Shown: positions 1 through 8,438, counted from the first letter of the stretch. The stretch: DNA of 64,000 nt from CAJJDF01 sp965655625 (GCA_965655625.1 CBFHHA010000009.1:4340-68339); one strand, 5' to 3'. Translations and numbers: made by a program. The notes: generated from the sequence alone by a model not told the origin.

Positions 1-761
1 GCTAGTTTGGTTTCTGCTATCGAATTACTTTTTTCTACAATCGGTAACAAGAATCCTTGGTACTGTTCGTTTCCAAGGGACTTTCCTTCAAAATCTAATT
101 CTTGCAGCTTCCAGAGCAATTGAGGATTTACGACACCTTGTTTGGCTAGATTTCCTTTGTCGTCAAACTCGTGCCCCATTTCTAGTGCCAATGGGTTCAA
201 AGCCATATTTGCAATACAAATATCTTGCGCTTTTCTTACTCCGTTTTGTTGGTAAGAAACATTGGCAATTCCACCTATATTTACACAGAAATCATAGTCG
301 GAAAAGAGTAATTCATCTCCAATAGGAACCAAAGGAGCACCTTGGCCTCCAGCTCGTACATCAGCAGTTCTGAAGTCGTTAATAACGGGAAGATTCAACC
401 TGTTTTTTATTGCTTTTCCATTTCCTATCTGGAGAGTGAAACCATTTTCGGGTTGGTGAAAAACCGTGTGGCCATGAGAGGCTACAAAATCGACATTGTT
501 TAGCTTTCTTTCTTGAATGAATTGACATGTTTCTTGGCCTATAAATTGACCAAATTCTATGCTCAATGCCTCAATTACTTGCTCATTAAGTGTGTGAGCA
601 TTTCTCAATTTATACTTCCATTCATTGGAGTACTTTACCATTTTGGAATCTTTCAATTGAAAAGTCCAATTTCCCGATTCAAACGCAAATCGGCAAAAAG
701 CCAAATCCAACCCATCACAGGATGTGCCAGACATAATACCAATTGCATTGTACTCTTTCAT
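1..761 (-). CDS. anmK: Anhydro-N-acetylmuramic acid kinase, C-terminus cut by window edge
   Basis: Reading from the ATG at 761, the protein opens with an ATP-binding loop GIMSGTSCDGLDL (residues about 8-20). It later shows DFRTADVRAGGQGAPLVP, which contains the Asp that serves as catalytic base in this family, and then the NIGGIANVS motif. AnmK cleaves the 1,6-anhydro ring and phosphorylates anhydro-MurNAc to MurNAc-6-P, recycling cell-wall sugar in the cytoplasm. About 253 residues are present and roughly the last 100 expected for the family lie beyond base 1. No stop or frameshift is visible in the part present. It is divergent from nothing nearby: the next gene, marC, is on the same strand upstream. 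Confidence 0.93.
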   Translation of the reverse strand, partial: MKEYNAIGIMSGTSCDGLDLAFCRFAFESGNWTFQLKDSKMVKYSNEWKYKLRNAHTLNEQVIEALSIEFGQFIGQETCQFIQERKLNNVDFVASHGHTVFHQPENGFTLQIGNGKAIKNRLNLPVINDFRTADVRAGGQGAPLVPIGDELLFSDYDFCVNIGGIANVSYQQNGVRKAQDICIANMALNPLALEMGHEFDDKGNLAKQGVVNPQLLWKLQELDFEGKSLGNEQYQGFLLPIVEKSNSIAETKL

Positions 762-794
762 AAAGCTGAACTAAAGTAGAAAGTTACAAAGATT

Positions 795-1430
795 TTAGAT
801 AAGAAAGTGCGTCTTTACAAGATTGATTAGAGCCGAAATAATATATTCCACTCCAATAGAAATAACTACAAACCCGATAATTCTGGACAAACCATTGATT
901 CCAGAAGCTCCCATTTTCCTCACAATTAGATGAGCAGACTTTAGAATGGCGTAAATCAGAATTGTAGCAAACAGCATAGCTCCAATTAGAACAAACTTCT
1001 CGGAAGTCAAGCTATAAGCTTGATTATAAGTAATAAGCAAAGAAATTGTTCCTGGTCCGGCTAGCATAGGAATAGCAAGTGGCGTAAGGGTGATTTCGGA
1101 CCTTTTCTGAATATCGTTTTCTACTTTTTTTCTTTTCATTCCTTTGTGTTCGGCAAATTTTCAGGTAGGCAAGGTAAATCCAGAAGAAGCGATTATCAAG
1201 CCACCTGCTATTTTCAACGAATTGATTCCGATTCCAAAAAAAACTAATAAGTACTTTCCTAAAAAGAAAGAGATGAGCAAAATTACGAGGACATTAACAG
1301 CGGTCCAAAAAGCGATAATTCCTTTTTCTTTGGAGGTATTATCTTGGGTGAGTCCCACAAAAACTGGCACCGTTCCTAGCGGATTCATGATAGAGAAGAG
1401 AGCACCAAACGAGAGAATAAATAGTACCAT
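795..1430 (-). pseudogene. MarC-family integral membrane protein interrupted by an in-frame TGA
   Basis: Two open segments on the minus strand lie in the same frame: 1430-1164 and 1160-795. They are separated only by a TGA at 1163-1161. Joined, they give about 212 residues, the normal length for the MarC (UPF0056) family. The family features are visible: an N-terminal SIMNPLGTVPVF motif in the first membrane segment, and LTPLAIPMLAGPGTISLL opening the second half. Around six membrane segments are expected. The residues flanking the stop (GFTLPT, then KFAEHKG) read as one continuous loop, and changing T to G would give glycine (GGA). Either the gene is inactivated by one point mutation or the base is wrong. 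MarC proteins are inner-membrane proteins of unknown transport role; the historic antibiotic-resistance label is not supported. Confidence 0.85.
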
Positions 1431-1706
1431 TTCCTTTTTTTTGCAAAGGAAAGCGATTTTTCTGAAGGCAAGTTTGGACCGTTTAAATGATATTCAATTG
1501 GGTAAAATAAACACACACACACCACAAAAGAAATGAGGTAATTAAGTGTTGTTTTCTTTTTCAAAAACTCTATGAAAGGATGATTCTGCTGGTTTACGGT
1601 CATAGAAAACGAAAGTACAAATAAAGTGGATTAGGAAAAAATCAAAAGAACTTCTTCGCATTTCAATTTTTACAATTATGCCCTTTACATTTAATGAACA
1701 AAACCG

Positions 1707-1714
1707 TACATTTG
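1707..1714 (+). promoter_or_regulatory. Bacteroidota -7 box for the acyl-CoA dehydrogenase gene
   Basis: TACATTTG matches the Bacteroidota primary sigma -7 consensus TAnnTTTG and sits 20 bases before the ATG at 1735. It lies inside the longer open frame that begins at 1678, which argues that 1735 is the real start. Apart from this box I see no gene or structure in the 1431-1734 gap. Confidence 0.5.
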
Positions 1715-1734
1715 AAACGGAAAAAAAACAAACT

Positions 1735-2874
1735 ATGAATTTCGAATTATCAGAAGAGCAATTGGCAGTACAACAAGCTGCGAGAGATTTCGCTCAAAAC
1801 TCTTGTTTACCAGGAGTAATTGAGAGAGACAGAGAACAAAGATTCCCAGCAGAACAAATCAAAGAACTTGGTGAACTTGGTTTTATGGGAATGATGACAA
1901 GTCCCGAGAACGGAGGAAGTGGAATGGATACGATTTCCTATGCTATTGCGATGGAAGAGATATCAAAAGTAGATGCAAGTACTTCGGTGGTAGTATCTGT
2001 GAATAATTCACTTGTATGCTACGGACTGGAGCAATACGGAACAGAAGAGCAAAAGAAAAAATACTTAGTTCCCTTGGCAAAAGGTGAAAAAATTGGAGCA
2101 TTTTGTTTGTCTGAGCCAGAAGCTGGATCGGATGCTACATCCCAAAGAACTACGGCTATTGACATGGGAGACCATTATTTATTGAATGGAACTAAAAACT
2201 GGATTACCAACGGTAATTCTGCTTCTACCTACTTGGTAATTGCACAAACAGATGCAGACAAAGGCCACAAAGGAATTAATGCGCTTATCGTGGAAAAAGG
2301 AATGCCAGGATTTGAAGTAGGTGCCAAAGAAGATAAGCTTGGAATCAGAGGAAGTGATACTCATACTTTGACTTTCAATGACGTGAAAGTGCCAAAAGAG
2401 AATAGAATCGGAGAAGATGGATTCGGATTCAAATTTGCAATGAAAACCTTGTCTGGTGGAAGAATTGGAATCGCAGCTCAAGCACTAGGAATTGCTGCAG
2501 GAGCTTATGAATTGGCGTTAAAATATTCGAAAGAAAGAGAAACTTTCGGAAAACCGATTCACCAACACCAAGCCATTGCTTTTAAATTGGCTGATATGGC
2601 CACAGAAATAGAAGCTGCCAGATTATTGGTGTACAAGGCCGCTTGGTTGAAAGACCAAGGAATGAACTATGACGAAGCATCTGCGATGGCAAAATTATAT
2701 GCCAGCAAAGTAGCTATGGATGTGACTGTGGAAGCTGTTCAAGTACATGGAGGTTACGGGTTCGTAAAAGAATACCACGTAGAAAGATTGATGAGAGATG
2801 CCAAAATCACACAGATTTATGAAGGAACCTCCGAAATTCAAAAAATAGTAATTTCGAGAAGTGTGTTGAAATAA
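1735..2874 (+). CDS. Acyl-CoA dehydrogenase (short/branched-chain type)
   Basis: A 379-residue flavoprotein that introduces a trans-2 double bond into acyl-CoA, passing electrons to ETF in beta-oxidation or branched amino acid breakdown. The order of domains is an N-terminal helical domain, the middle beta domain with the FAD/substrate motif LSEPEAGSD (about 122-130), and a C-terminal helical domain. The motif IYEGTSEIQ near the end contains the Glu (about 363) that is the catalytic base in short-chain and bacterial butyryl-CoA-type enzymes. The frame is open from 1678, but the family normally begins at NFELSEEQ, so the ATG at 1735 is chosen; this also places the start just after a TACATTTG box. 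Exact chain-length specificity cannot be read from sequence. A terminator-like hairpin follows at 3029-3054, beyond a repeat element. Confidence 0.95.
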   Translation: MNFELSEEQLAVQQAARDFAQNSCLPGVIERDREQRFPAEQIKELGELGFMGMMTSPENGGSGMDTISYAIAMEEISKVDASTSVVVSVNNSLVCYGLEQYGTEEQKKKYLVPLAKGEKIGAFCLSEPEAGSDATSQRTTAIDMGDHYLLNGTKNWITNGNSASTYLVIAQTDADKGHKGINALIVEKGMPGFEVGAKEDKLGIRGSDTHTLTFNDVKVPKENRIGEDGFGFKFAMKTLSGGRIGIAAQALGIAAGAYELALKYSKERETFGKPIHQHQAIAFKLADMATEIEAARLLVYKAAWLKDQGMNYDEASAMAKLYASKVAMDVTVEAVQVHGGYGFVKEYHVERLMRDAKITQIYEGTSEIQKIVISRSVLK

Positions 2875-2900
2875 AACATTGTTAATCACGTTCTTTTAAC

Positions 2901-3000
2901 TGTCATTCCGGACTTGATCCGGCATCTCTACACATTGAAATATTACAAAAGCTAACGTGAAATATTCTCTATGAGATCTTGAATCAAGTTCAGGATGACA
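2901..3000. repeat. 100-bp palindromic repeat with TGTCAT/ATGACA ends
   Basis: The element starts TGTCATTCCGGACTTGATCC and ends with an imperfect inverted copy finishing in caggATGACA; the two arms of about 28 bases are separated by some 45 bases. Its right arm shares about 40 bases, with a few mismatches, with 4612-4656. A shorter relative with the same ATGACA end lies at 41203-41235. It has no coding capacity. It resembles non-coding intergenic palindromes (MITE- or REP-like) seen in many bacteria. Confidence 0.7.
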
Positions 3001-3028
3001 ATGAATATAATTAATTATCACAAACCAA

Positions 3029-3054
3029 AATCCCGACAATCATCGGGATTTTTT
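3029..3054 (+). terminator. Rho-independent terminator after the acyl-CoA dehydrogenase
   Basis: Perfect 8-bp stem AATCCCGA / TCGGGATT with a 6-base loop, followed by four more T. It lies between the repeat element and the LOG-family gene and would separate the two genes on the plus strand. Confidence 0.75.
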
Positions 3055-3076
3055 ATGAACTAAAAACTTTGAAAAA

Positions 3077-3766
3077 ATGGGAAGAAAGGTAGAAAACAAA
3101 GAATGGAATGAAATCAAAACGAACGATAGCTGGGCGATTTTCAAAATCATGGCTGAATTTGTAGAAGGATACGAGAAGTTAGCTAAAATTGGGCCTTGCG
3201 TTTCCGTATTTGGCTCGGCACGAACAAATGAGAACAATAAGTATTACAAAATGGCGGAAGAAGTTTCTTATTTACTCACACAAAATAATTACGGGGTGAT
3301 TACAGGCGGTGGTCCAGGAATTATGGAAGCCGGTAATAGAGGAGCAAGACGTGGTGCTGGAATATCAGTAGGATTGAATATCGAGCTGCCTTTTGAACAG
3401 TCCTCAAATCCTTACATTGACGGGGACAAATCGATTGATTTTGATTATTTCTTTGTTCGTAAGGTGATGTTTGTAAAATATGCTCAAGGATTTATCGCGC
3501 TGCCAGGTGGGTTTGGAACAATGGATGAATTGTTTGAAGCTCTTACCCTTATACAGACCAAGAAAATTGGTCGCTTCCCTATTATCTTGATGGGATCAGA
3601 TTACTGGGGTGGAATGATTCACTGGATAAAAAACACCATGCTAAACGAAGAACAAAACATTAGCACGGAAGACATGGATTACATGCAAATAGTAGATACG
3701 CCCCAAGAAGCTGTAGATATTATTAACGATTTTTACAACAAAAATAAGCTACAGCCTAATTTTTAA
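3077..3766 (+). CDS. LOG-family (TIGR00730) nucleotide 5'-monophosphate phosphoribohydrolase
   Basis: A 229-residue Rossmann-fold protein. The GGGPGIMEAGNRGA motif (about 75-90) and the family signature PGGFGTMDE (about 140-148) are both present; the latter carries the catalytic Glu and nucleotide-binding residues of LOG lysine-decarboxylase-like proteins. Characterised members release the base from cytokinin riboside monophosphates or AMP; the older name 'lysine decarboxylase' is incorrect. The length is normal for the larger bacterial members. The start ATG at 3077 is the first after a terminator. It stands alone, with a 278-base gap downstream. Its natural substrate in this organism is unknown. 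Confidence 0.9.
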   Translation: MGRKVENKEWNEIKTNDSWAIFKIMAEFVEGYEKLAKIGPCVSVFGSARTNENNKYYKMAEEVSYLLTQNNYGVITGGGPGIMEAGNRGARRGAGISVGLNIELPFEQSSNPYIDGDKSIDFDYFFVRKVMFVKYAQGFIALPGGFGTMDELFEALTLIQTKKIGRFPIILMGSDYWGGMIHWIKNTMLNEEQNISTEDMDYMQIVDTPQEAVDIINDFYNKNKLQPNF

Positions 3767-4044
3767 ATTTATGCGGTAATGAGTAGATAAAAAATAATGA
3801 GATAACAAATTAAAAATGACACTTTTAAAAAGAACTATCTGCTTAGACTGAATTATTAATTAGTTTATGTACTCCCCAATTAATCAAGCAACTATAAAAG
3901 AAAACGAAAGCACACTAGATAATGTAACCCAATATCGGTTCAGAATTTTATAGCAAAGCACCCCATGCACAAAATACAATGTTACTCAATATGCTTTAAA
4001 AAAGGCTCAATTTGTTATTTATGACCGTAATTTTCGATGTTTTT
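3767..4044. other. 278-base gap with no recognisable gene
   Basis: AT-rich spacer between convergent genes. I see no open frame of convincing size, no tRNA cloverleaf, no strong hairpin with a T tract and no repeat shared with the other intergenic elements. It may be decayed sequence. Confidence 0.5.
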
Positions 4045-4536
4045 TTACAACCAACTTCCCTCAATTGGTCTTTCCCAGTCCGAAAGAAACTCGGCTTTAG
4101 AGGTTATCAGTCCATTGTAAAAAAGTGTTGAACTAGGTATTTCTTCGGAATTAAGTTTCCTTCTTAATTCAATAAAAGGTAATGTTTCTATCTTTCCATT
4201 TTGGTTTATAGCGACCAACATTCTGTCCATTAATTGCAATCCAAGAATTTGTTCCAATTCTTGGATAAACTTAACCGAACCATCTTGCGCTCTTCCACAC
4301 ATGGTATCGCCTTCTGTATCGGCAAAAATGGCAATAAATCTATTATTGATAATTTGAAATGCTCCTTTCACCAATTTCCCATGTGAATCCCATTGAGATA
4401 GAAATACTTGCGCATATTTTTCAATATCAGCAACTTGTGATTCTGTGAATTCTTGGTTACTGGTGTACACCCAAGCTTTTGCCTGGTTGTCAATTTCAAT
4501 AAAGTCCGTTCCTATATGTGTGATTGTTGCTATCAT
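4045..4536 (-). CDS. Conserved Bacteroidota protein often misnamed 'ABC transporter ATPase'
   Basis: 163 residues, no signal peptide, no Walker A or B motif and no membrane segment, so the common database label is not justified. The family hallmarks as I remember them are visible: an N-terminal WVYTSNQEFTESQV stretch, a central FIAIFADTE strand, a Cys in DTMCGRAQDGSVKFIQELE and a C-terminal Trp-rich tail. Function is unknown. It lies downstream of the CCG-domain protein on the same strand, separated by 144 bases containing a palindromic repeat. In other Bacteroidota, from memory, this gene commonly follows the same Fe-S pair, which hints at a functional link but does not prove one. Confidence 0.8.
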   Translation of the reverse strand: MIATITHIGTDFIEIDNQAKAWVYTSNQEFTESQVADIEKYAQVFLSQWDSHGKLVKGAFQIINNRFIAIFADTEGDTMCGRAQDGSVKFIQELEQILGLQLMDRMLVAINQNGKIETLPFIELRRKLNSEEIPSSTLFYNGLITSKAEFLSDWERPIEGSWL

Positions 4537-4611
4537 TCAAATATGTTTTATTCTAAATCAGTTTCCTTACATTTCTTTCAAGGTTTTTATTTGCTGAATT
4601 ACAACCAATTA

Positions 4612-4656
4612 TATAAAATACTCTCTATGTGATCCTGAATCAAGTTCAGGATGAAA
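4612..4656. repeat. Partial copy of the 2901-3000 palindromic repeat
   Basis: About 40 bases match the right arm of the 2901-3000 element with a few substitutions. It also forms its own hairpin, ATCCTGAA-tcaag-TTCAGGAT. The left arm is missing, so this is a half-element. Confidence 0.65.
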
Positions 4657-4680
4657 TTGAAAAAAATATAAACTCAGAAT

Positions 4681-5472
4681 TTATAAATCTTGAGCCTGAG
4701 CTATAAGTTCTGCGATATCCATTACCTGAATATCTCCTTCTTTTTCGGCCAGTTTCACTCCGTCAGTCATCATGGTATTGCAAAATGGACATCCGGTAGC
4801 GATAAAATCTGGTTTTACCTCCAACGCGTCTTCTGTTCTTTCCACGTTCACTTCTTTGTTCCCTTTCTCTGCTTCTTTAAACATTTGAGCTCCTCCTGCT
4901 CCACAACACAAACCTTTGGTCCGACAACGTTTCATCTCTACCAATTCGGCATCCAATGTTTCCAATACTTTCCTTGGCGCTTCGTACACATCGTTGGCTC
5001 TTCCTAAGTAACAAGGATCGTGAAAAGTGATTTTCTTCCCTTTGAATGGTTTTCCATCTTCAATTCTCAATTTTCCCGAATCAATTAATTCTTGTATGAG
5101 TTGAGTGTGATGTATCACTTCATAATTCCCTCCCAATTCTGGGTATTCATTTTTTAAGGTATTGAAACAATGCGGACAGCCAGTTACAATTTTACTCACC
5201 TTGTATTCATTCATTATTTGAATGTTTTGCATGGCTTGCATCTGAAATAAAAACTCGTTTCCTGCTCTTTTTGCAGGATCTCCTGTACAAGATTCTTCGG
5301 CACCTAGCACAGCAAATTTCATATCCACTTTATTCAAAATTTTTACAATGGCTTTGGTGATTTTTTTGGCACGGTCATCAAAACTCCCCGCACAACCTAT
5401 CCAAAATAAGATGTCAGGCACTTCTCCTTTAGCCACATATTCGGCCATTGTATGTACTTTTAATTCGCTCAT
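4681..5472 (-). CDS. CCG-domain Fe-S protein, HdrB/GlpC-like
   Basis: 263 residues with two Cys-rich CCG (DUF224) repeats. Visible pieces are TGCPHCFNTL (about 98-107), HDPCYLGRAND (about 151-161), GLCCGAGGAQMFKE (about 187-200) and TGCPFCNTMM (about 227-236). In heterodisulfide reductase HdrB, such paired motifs bind non-cubane [4Fe-4S] clusters that split disulfides; in GlpC and LldE they relay electrons. It is soluble and has no signal peptide. It starts 3 bases after the HAD gene and shares a strand with the membrane Fe-S protein at 5962-7278, so the two probably form one electron-transfer complex. The physiological donor and acceptor are unknown. Confidence 0.88.
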   Translation of the reverse strand: MSELKVHTMAEYVAKGEVPDILFWIGCAGSFDDRAKKITKAIVKILNKVDMKFAVLGAEESCTGDPAKRAGNEFLFQMQAMQNIQIMNEYKVSKIVTGCPHCFNTLKNEYPELGGNYEVIHHTQLIQELIDSGKLRIEDGKPFKGKKITFHDPCYLGRANDVYEAPRKVLETLDAELVEMKRCRTKGLCCGAGGAQMFKEAEKGNKEVNVERTEDALEVKPDFIATGCPFCNTMMTDGVKLAEKEGDIQVMDIAELIAQAQDL

Positions 5473-5475
5473 AAT

Positions 5476-5889
5476 TTATGACTTAAAAACTTGTATTTTT
5501 TCATTTGAATCTACGAGGTCGGTAAATTTTCCAGTAAATCTTGTTGCTCTTACTATATGATTATCAACCCAGTGATAATTTCCTCCTCTTGGTTTTCCAA
5601 ATAATATCCCATGGTATTTAAACCCATGTTTTCCCAACCATTTTTCTGTTACTTCTCTATTTTCTTCTAATCGGGAGGTGAAAAACGTTATTATATGTCC
5701 TTGTTCATACCATTTGTTTAAGGTCTCCAAAGCATCGGGATAAACTTTAGCTGTTTCCATTCTCTCTGGTTGTTCATTTGGAATATCATCACAAATAGTC
5801 CCATCTATGTCAATCATGTAATTTTTTATTTCTTCAGGTAAAACCGGACTAATATGCTTTCCATCTACTATTTTATCTCGTAAGTTCAT
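5476..5889 (-). CDS. Small HAD-superfamily phosphatase-like protein
   Basis: 137 residues. Motif I is MIDIDGTI with nucleophile Asp27 and acid/base Asp29, motif II is the FFTSR strand (about 67-71), and a Lys plus a late VDNH Asp supply motifs III and IV. It lacks a sizeable cap domain, so it may act on a large or exposed substrate. Relatives in Bacteroidota are sometimes labelled phosphoheptose isomerase, which the HAD motifs do not support. It sits between two Fe-S subunit genes, 3 bases from one and 72 from the other, and is therefore probably co-transcribed with them. Its substrate is unknown. Confidence 0.82.
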   Translation of the reverse strand: MNLRDKIVDGKHISPVLPEEIKNYMIDIDGTICDDIPNEQPERMETAKVYPDALETLNKWYEQGHIITFFTSRLEENREVTEKWLGKHGFKYHGILFGKPRGGNYHWVDNHIVRATRFTGKFTDLVDSNEKIQVFKS

Positions 5890-5961
5890 GTTATTTTATT
5901 TTGTATCCCTTAGTGATTGGCATAAAACTATTAATAGCTTGTTCAAATGAAGTGATTTTTA

Positions 5962-7278
5962 TTAATTCTCGTCCTTCCAATTCAATCTATCTGCTTGGGC
6001 AAATTGCCACGGAGCTCCGTTGTTCTCGATGTTACTGAACATTCCCGTTAATTCTGATGGAGCTTTGGACTCTTCCATTACTAAATATCTCCTTAAATCC
6101 ACAATAATAGCCAACGGATCAATATTTACTGGACAGACCTCCGTACAAGCATTACAACTGGTACATGCCCATATTTCCTCCTCGGTGATATAATCGTGAA
6201 TCAAGGTTTTTTCATCAAGCTTATCCGTTCCATTCTTTCTCTTGAAATCTCCTAATTCGACCATTCTATCTCTGGTATCCATCATTATTTTTCGAGGAGA
6301 AAGCAATTTTCCAGTCTGATTGGCTGGACATTCAGAAGTACATCTTCCACACTCTGTACAAGTGTATGCTTGCAACAAGCTGTTCCATGGTAAATCTGTC
6401 ACATCTTTCACACCAAATGTTTGTGGTTCTCCTACAGGCTCGGCAGGAGCAGCATAAGGATCTGCCTCTGGATCAAACATCATTTTCACCTCGTTGGTAA
6501 CTGCTTCCATGTTGGAAAATCTTCCTTTAGCATCCAAATTGGAATACCACACATTGGGAAACGCCAAGAAAATGTGAAAATGCTTGGAGTAAGGCAGGTA
6601 ATTCATAAAAGTTAACACAATAAACAAGTGACCCCACCACCCTATTCTTTCTAAACTATGCAACGTTTCAACTTCCATACCTCCAAAGAACAAAGGGCCA
6701 TACCATTGACTCATCGCAAATCCATAACTTCCATTCCCGTTCGCAATGTGCATTGCTTCATCTGCTCCGTTCATCGTACAAATGAATAACACCAATAAAA
6801 TTTCTAAATACAAAATGATGTTCCCATCAAGCTTCGGCCAACCAGTCATTTCATCTTTGTGAAAACGAGGAAGTTTCAATAAATTTCTTCTTGCAAGAAA
6901 GGCAAATGTTGCTACCAAAGCCAAAACAGACAACACCTCAATAATGCTTATTATCAGTGTGTAAAAACCTCCCAAAAAAGGTTGAAAAATTCTGTGACTT
7001 CCCGTAATTCCATCAATTATAATTTCAATTAACTCTACTTGAGTTAAAATAAAGGCAACATAGATAACTAGGTGTAACAATGCTGGAATTGGTCGATGGA
7101 ACATTTTCTTCTGACCCAAAGCTACCAAGGTCATCACTTTCCATCGTTCCCCTTTTCTGTCGTTTATTTTTTTACCTATTCCTAAGTTTATGTTGGCAAT
7201 TACTTTCTTCACATTGAAGCCAAAAAAACCAAAGCCTGCCAAGATTAAAACAATAAAAATGATACTTGAAATTCCCAT
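5962..7278 (-). CDS. Membrane Fe-S oxidoreductase subunit, HdrC/E-like fusion
   Basis: 438 residues. The N-terminal part has about five membrane helices (around 5-25, 60-90, 105-131, 153-175, 215-240) with several conserved-looking His, as in the nitrate reductase gamma/HdrE/DsrM-type cytochrome b fold. The C-terminal part is a cytoplasmic ferredoxin domain with two CxxCxxCxxxCP sets: CTECGRCTSECP (about 305-316) and CTSCNACTEVCP (about 370-381), each for a [4Fe-4S] cluster. By analogy it would exchange electrons between the quinone pool and the downstream CCG protein. It is the first gene of the minus-strand group that continues into the HAD and CCG genes. I see no dedicated catalytic dehydrogenase beside it. 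Confidence 0.87.
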   Translation of the reverse strand: MGISSIIFIVLILAGFGFFGFNVKKVIANINLGIGKKINDRKGERWKVMTLVALGQKKMFHRPIPALLHLVIYVAFILTQVELIEIIIDGITGSHRIFQPFLGGFYTLIISIIEVLSVLALVATFAFLARRNLLKLPRFHKDEMTGWPKLDGNIILYLEILLVLFICTMNGADEAMHIANGNGSYGFAMSQWYGPLFFGGMEVETLHSLERIGWWGHLFIVLTFMNYLPYSKHFHIFLAFPNVWYSNLDAKGRFSNMEAVTNEVKMMFDPEADPYAAPAEPVGEPQTFGVKDVTDLPWNSLLQAYTCTECGRCTSECPANQTGKLLSPRKIMMDTRDRMVELGDFKRKNGTDKLDEKTLIHDYITEEEIWACTSCNACTEVCPVNIDPLAIIVDLRRYLVMEESKAPSELTGMFSNIENNGAPWQFAQADRLNWKDEN

Positions 7279-7366
7279 AAAATATGTGTGTAATTAGGTT
7301 GAGATAAAGATAGGTACTTTTTGAATAAATTATAAATGAATCCCGATAATTAAGAACCAATCTAAA

Positions 7367-7399
7367 TAAAAAATCCCCTTACGGTGCAGTAAGAGGACT
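7367..7399 (-). terminator. Rho-independent terminator after the MlaD gene
   Basis: On the minus strand a 9-bp stem (TCCTCTTAC / GTAAGGGGA, one G-T pair) with a 6-base loop is followed by a run of six T. It separates the amidase-mlaD unit from the downstream Fe-S operon. Confidence 0.8.
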
Positions 7400-7424
7400 T
7401 ATTTTCAGTTGTTTTCAATTTTTT

Positions 7425-8438
7425 TTAAGGCTGCTCTTCAAGCAACTTCTTTAACTTTTGCTCATCTGTTGCATCTAACTTTACACCTTTTTCTTTCCCA
7501 CCAAATACTGCAAATTGAAGGTATCTTTTTGGATGAGTTTTGATGTTATATACTAATCTTTCCGTCTCTTCCAACATCGAATTCATGTTTTTGATAAGTT
7601 CATCGCTGTAAATTAATTGATGAGCTGTACCATTTCCATTGTTGATTTCCTCCATCATTGATGTCACTTCTGCTAGGGCAGCTTTAGTCTGCATCACTGT
7701 ACCTGCAATGTCAACACCTTTCAACGAGTCAGAAATATCTGAAAAATTGGCTATCAGATTGGTAATTTTAGCATTACTTTTCTTTACGTTTTCTGTTATA
7801 CTCGCTATATTTCCCAATGTTTTTTTAATGTCTGAAGAACTTCCTTTCACCACATTATCTACGTCTTGAACCGTAGAATTTAAAGTGGTCACCGTCTGTC
7901 TCAACGAATACATCATTCTTCTTAAGTTCTCACCGTCCGTTCCTAACACTGTGTCTATACTGGCTAGAGACTTATTTAGCTTATTCAACAACACATTTAC
8001 TTTGGTTTCGATGGGAACAATCTTTTGAGTAGCTAGTTCGGTAATTCCAAATTTATAATCTACCAAGATAGTATCCTTGTCTTGCAACACTTGTGAGCTA
8101 TCACCCAATATAATTTGAATAGAGCTTTCGCCTAGCACGGTTGTTTCCAGTTTCGCTTTTGAATCTATCGGAAAATCCAATTCAGATTCTGAAATATTCA
8201 ATACAGTAACCCAATTCTTGCTTTCGTCTAAAATATTGTCTTGAACAACCCCAATTTTGTTTCCTTTATATCGAATTCCAGAACCTGGAACTAAACCCTG
8301 AATATTATCGTATGCCGCATAGAATGTTCTATTCGAACTAAATGCATTTATCCCTTTCAAAAACTGAATTCCGAATAATAATAATGCGATCGCTATCACT
8401 ACTGTCAATCCAATAATAAACTCTTTTTTATACTTCAA
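7425..8438 (-). CDS. MlaD-family (MCE domain) lipid transport protein
   Basis: 337 residues with one N-terminal membrane anchor (about 7-27), an MCE domain (about 37-115, including the GLVPGSGIRYKGNKIG stretch) and a long helical, coiled-coil-prone C-terminal half rich in Ser, Asn and Thr. MCE proteins form hexameric rings that carry phospholipids between inner and outer membrane. It starts 12 bases downstream of the amidase gene, so the two are likely one operon; the ATPase and permease (MlaF/MlaE) are not in this window. The adjacency to amidase and lptD suits an envelope role. A terminator follows directly. Confidence 0.9.
   Translation of the reverse strand: MKYKKEFIIGLTVVIAIALLLFGIQFLKGINAFSSNRTFYAAYDNIQGLVPGSGIRYKGNKIGVVQDNILDESKNWVTVLNISESELDFPIDSKAKLETTVLGESSIQIILGDSSQVLQDKDTILVDYKFGITELATQKIVPIETKVNVLLNKLNKSLASIDTVLGTDGENLRRMMYSLRQTVTTLNSTVQDVDNVVKGSSSDIKKTLGNIASITENVKKSNAKITNLIANFSDISDSLKGVDIAGTVMQTKAALAEVTSMMEEINNGNGTAHQLIYSDELIKNMNSMLEETERLVYNIKTHPKRYLQFAVFGGKEKGVKLDATDEQKLKKLLEEQP

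Noticed and set aside
1161..1163. TGA read as glycine (altered genetic code)
   Set aside because: The NlpC/P60 gene ends with TGA in an ATGA overlap with maf and the lamin-tail gene also ends in TGA, and the other genes contain no internal TGA; one isolated case does not support recoding.
1385..1603. 72-residue minus-strand open frame
   Set aside because: It overlaps the marC start in another frame, has no recognisable domain and lies partly over the dehydrogenase promoter region; I see no support for a gene.
1678..1734. Longer N-terminus for the acyl-CoA dehydrogenase
   Set aside because: The extra 19 residues are low-complexity and polar, the family starts at NFELSEEQ, and a promoter box lies within the extension.
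3767..4044. tRNA or small RNA in the 278-base gap
   Set aside because: No cloverleaf, no strong hairpin with a T tract and no known RNA motif could be recognised by eye.
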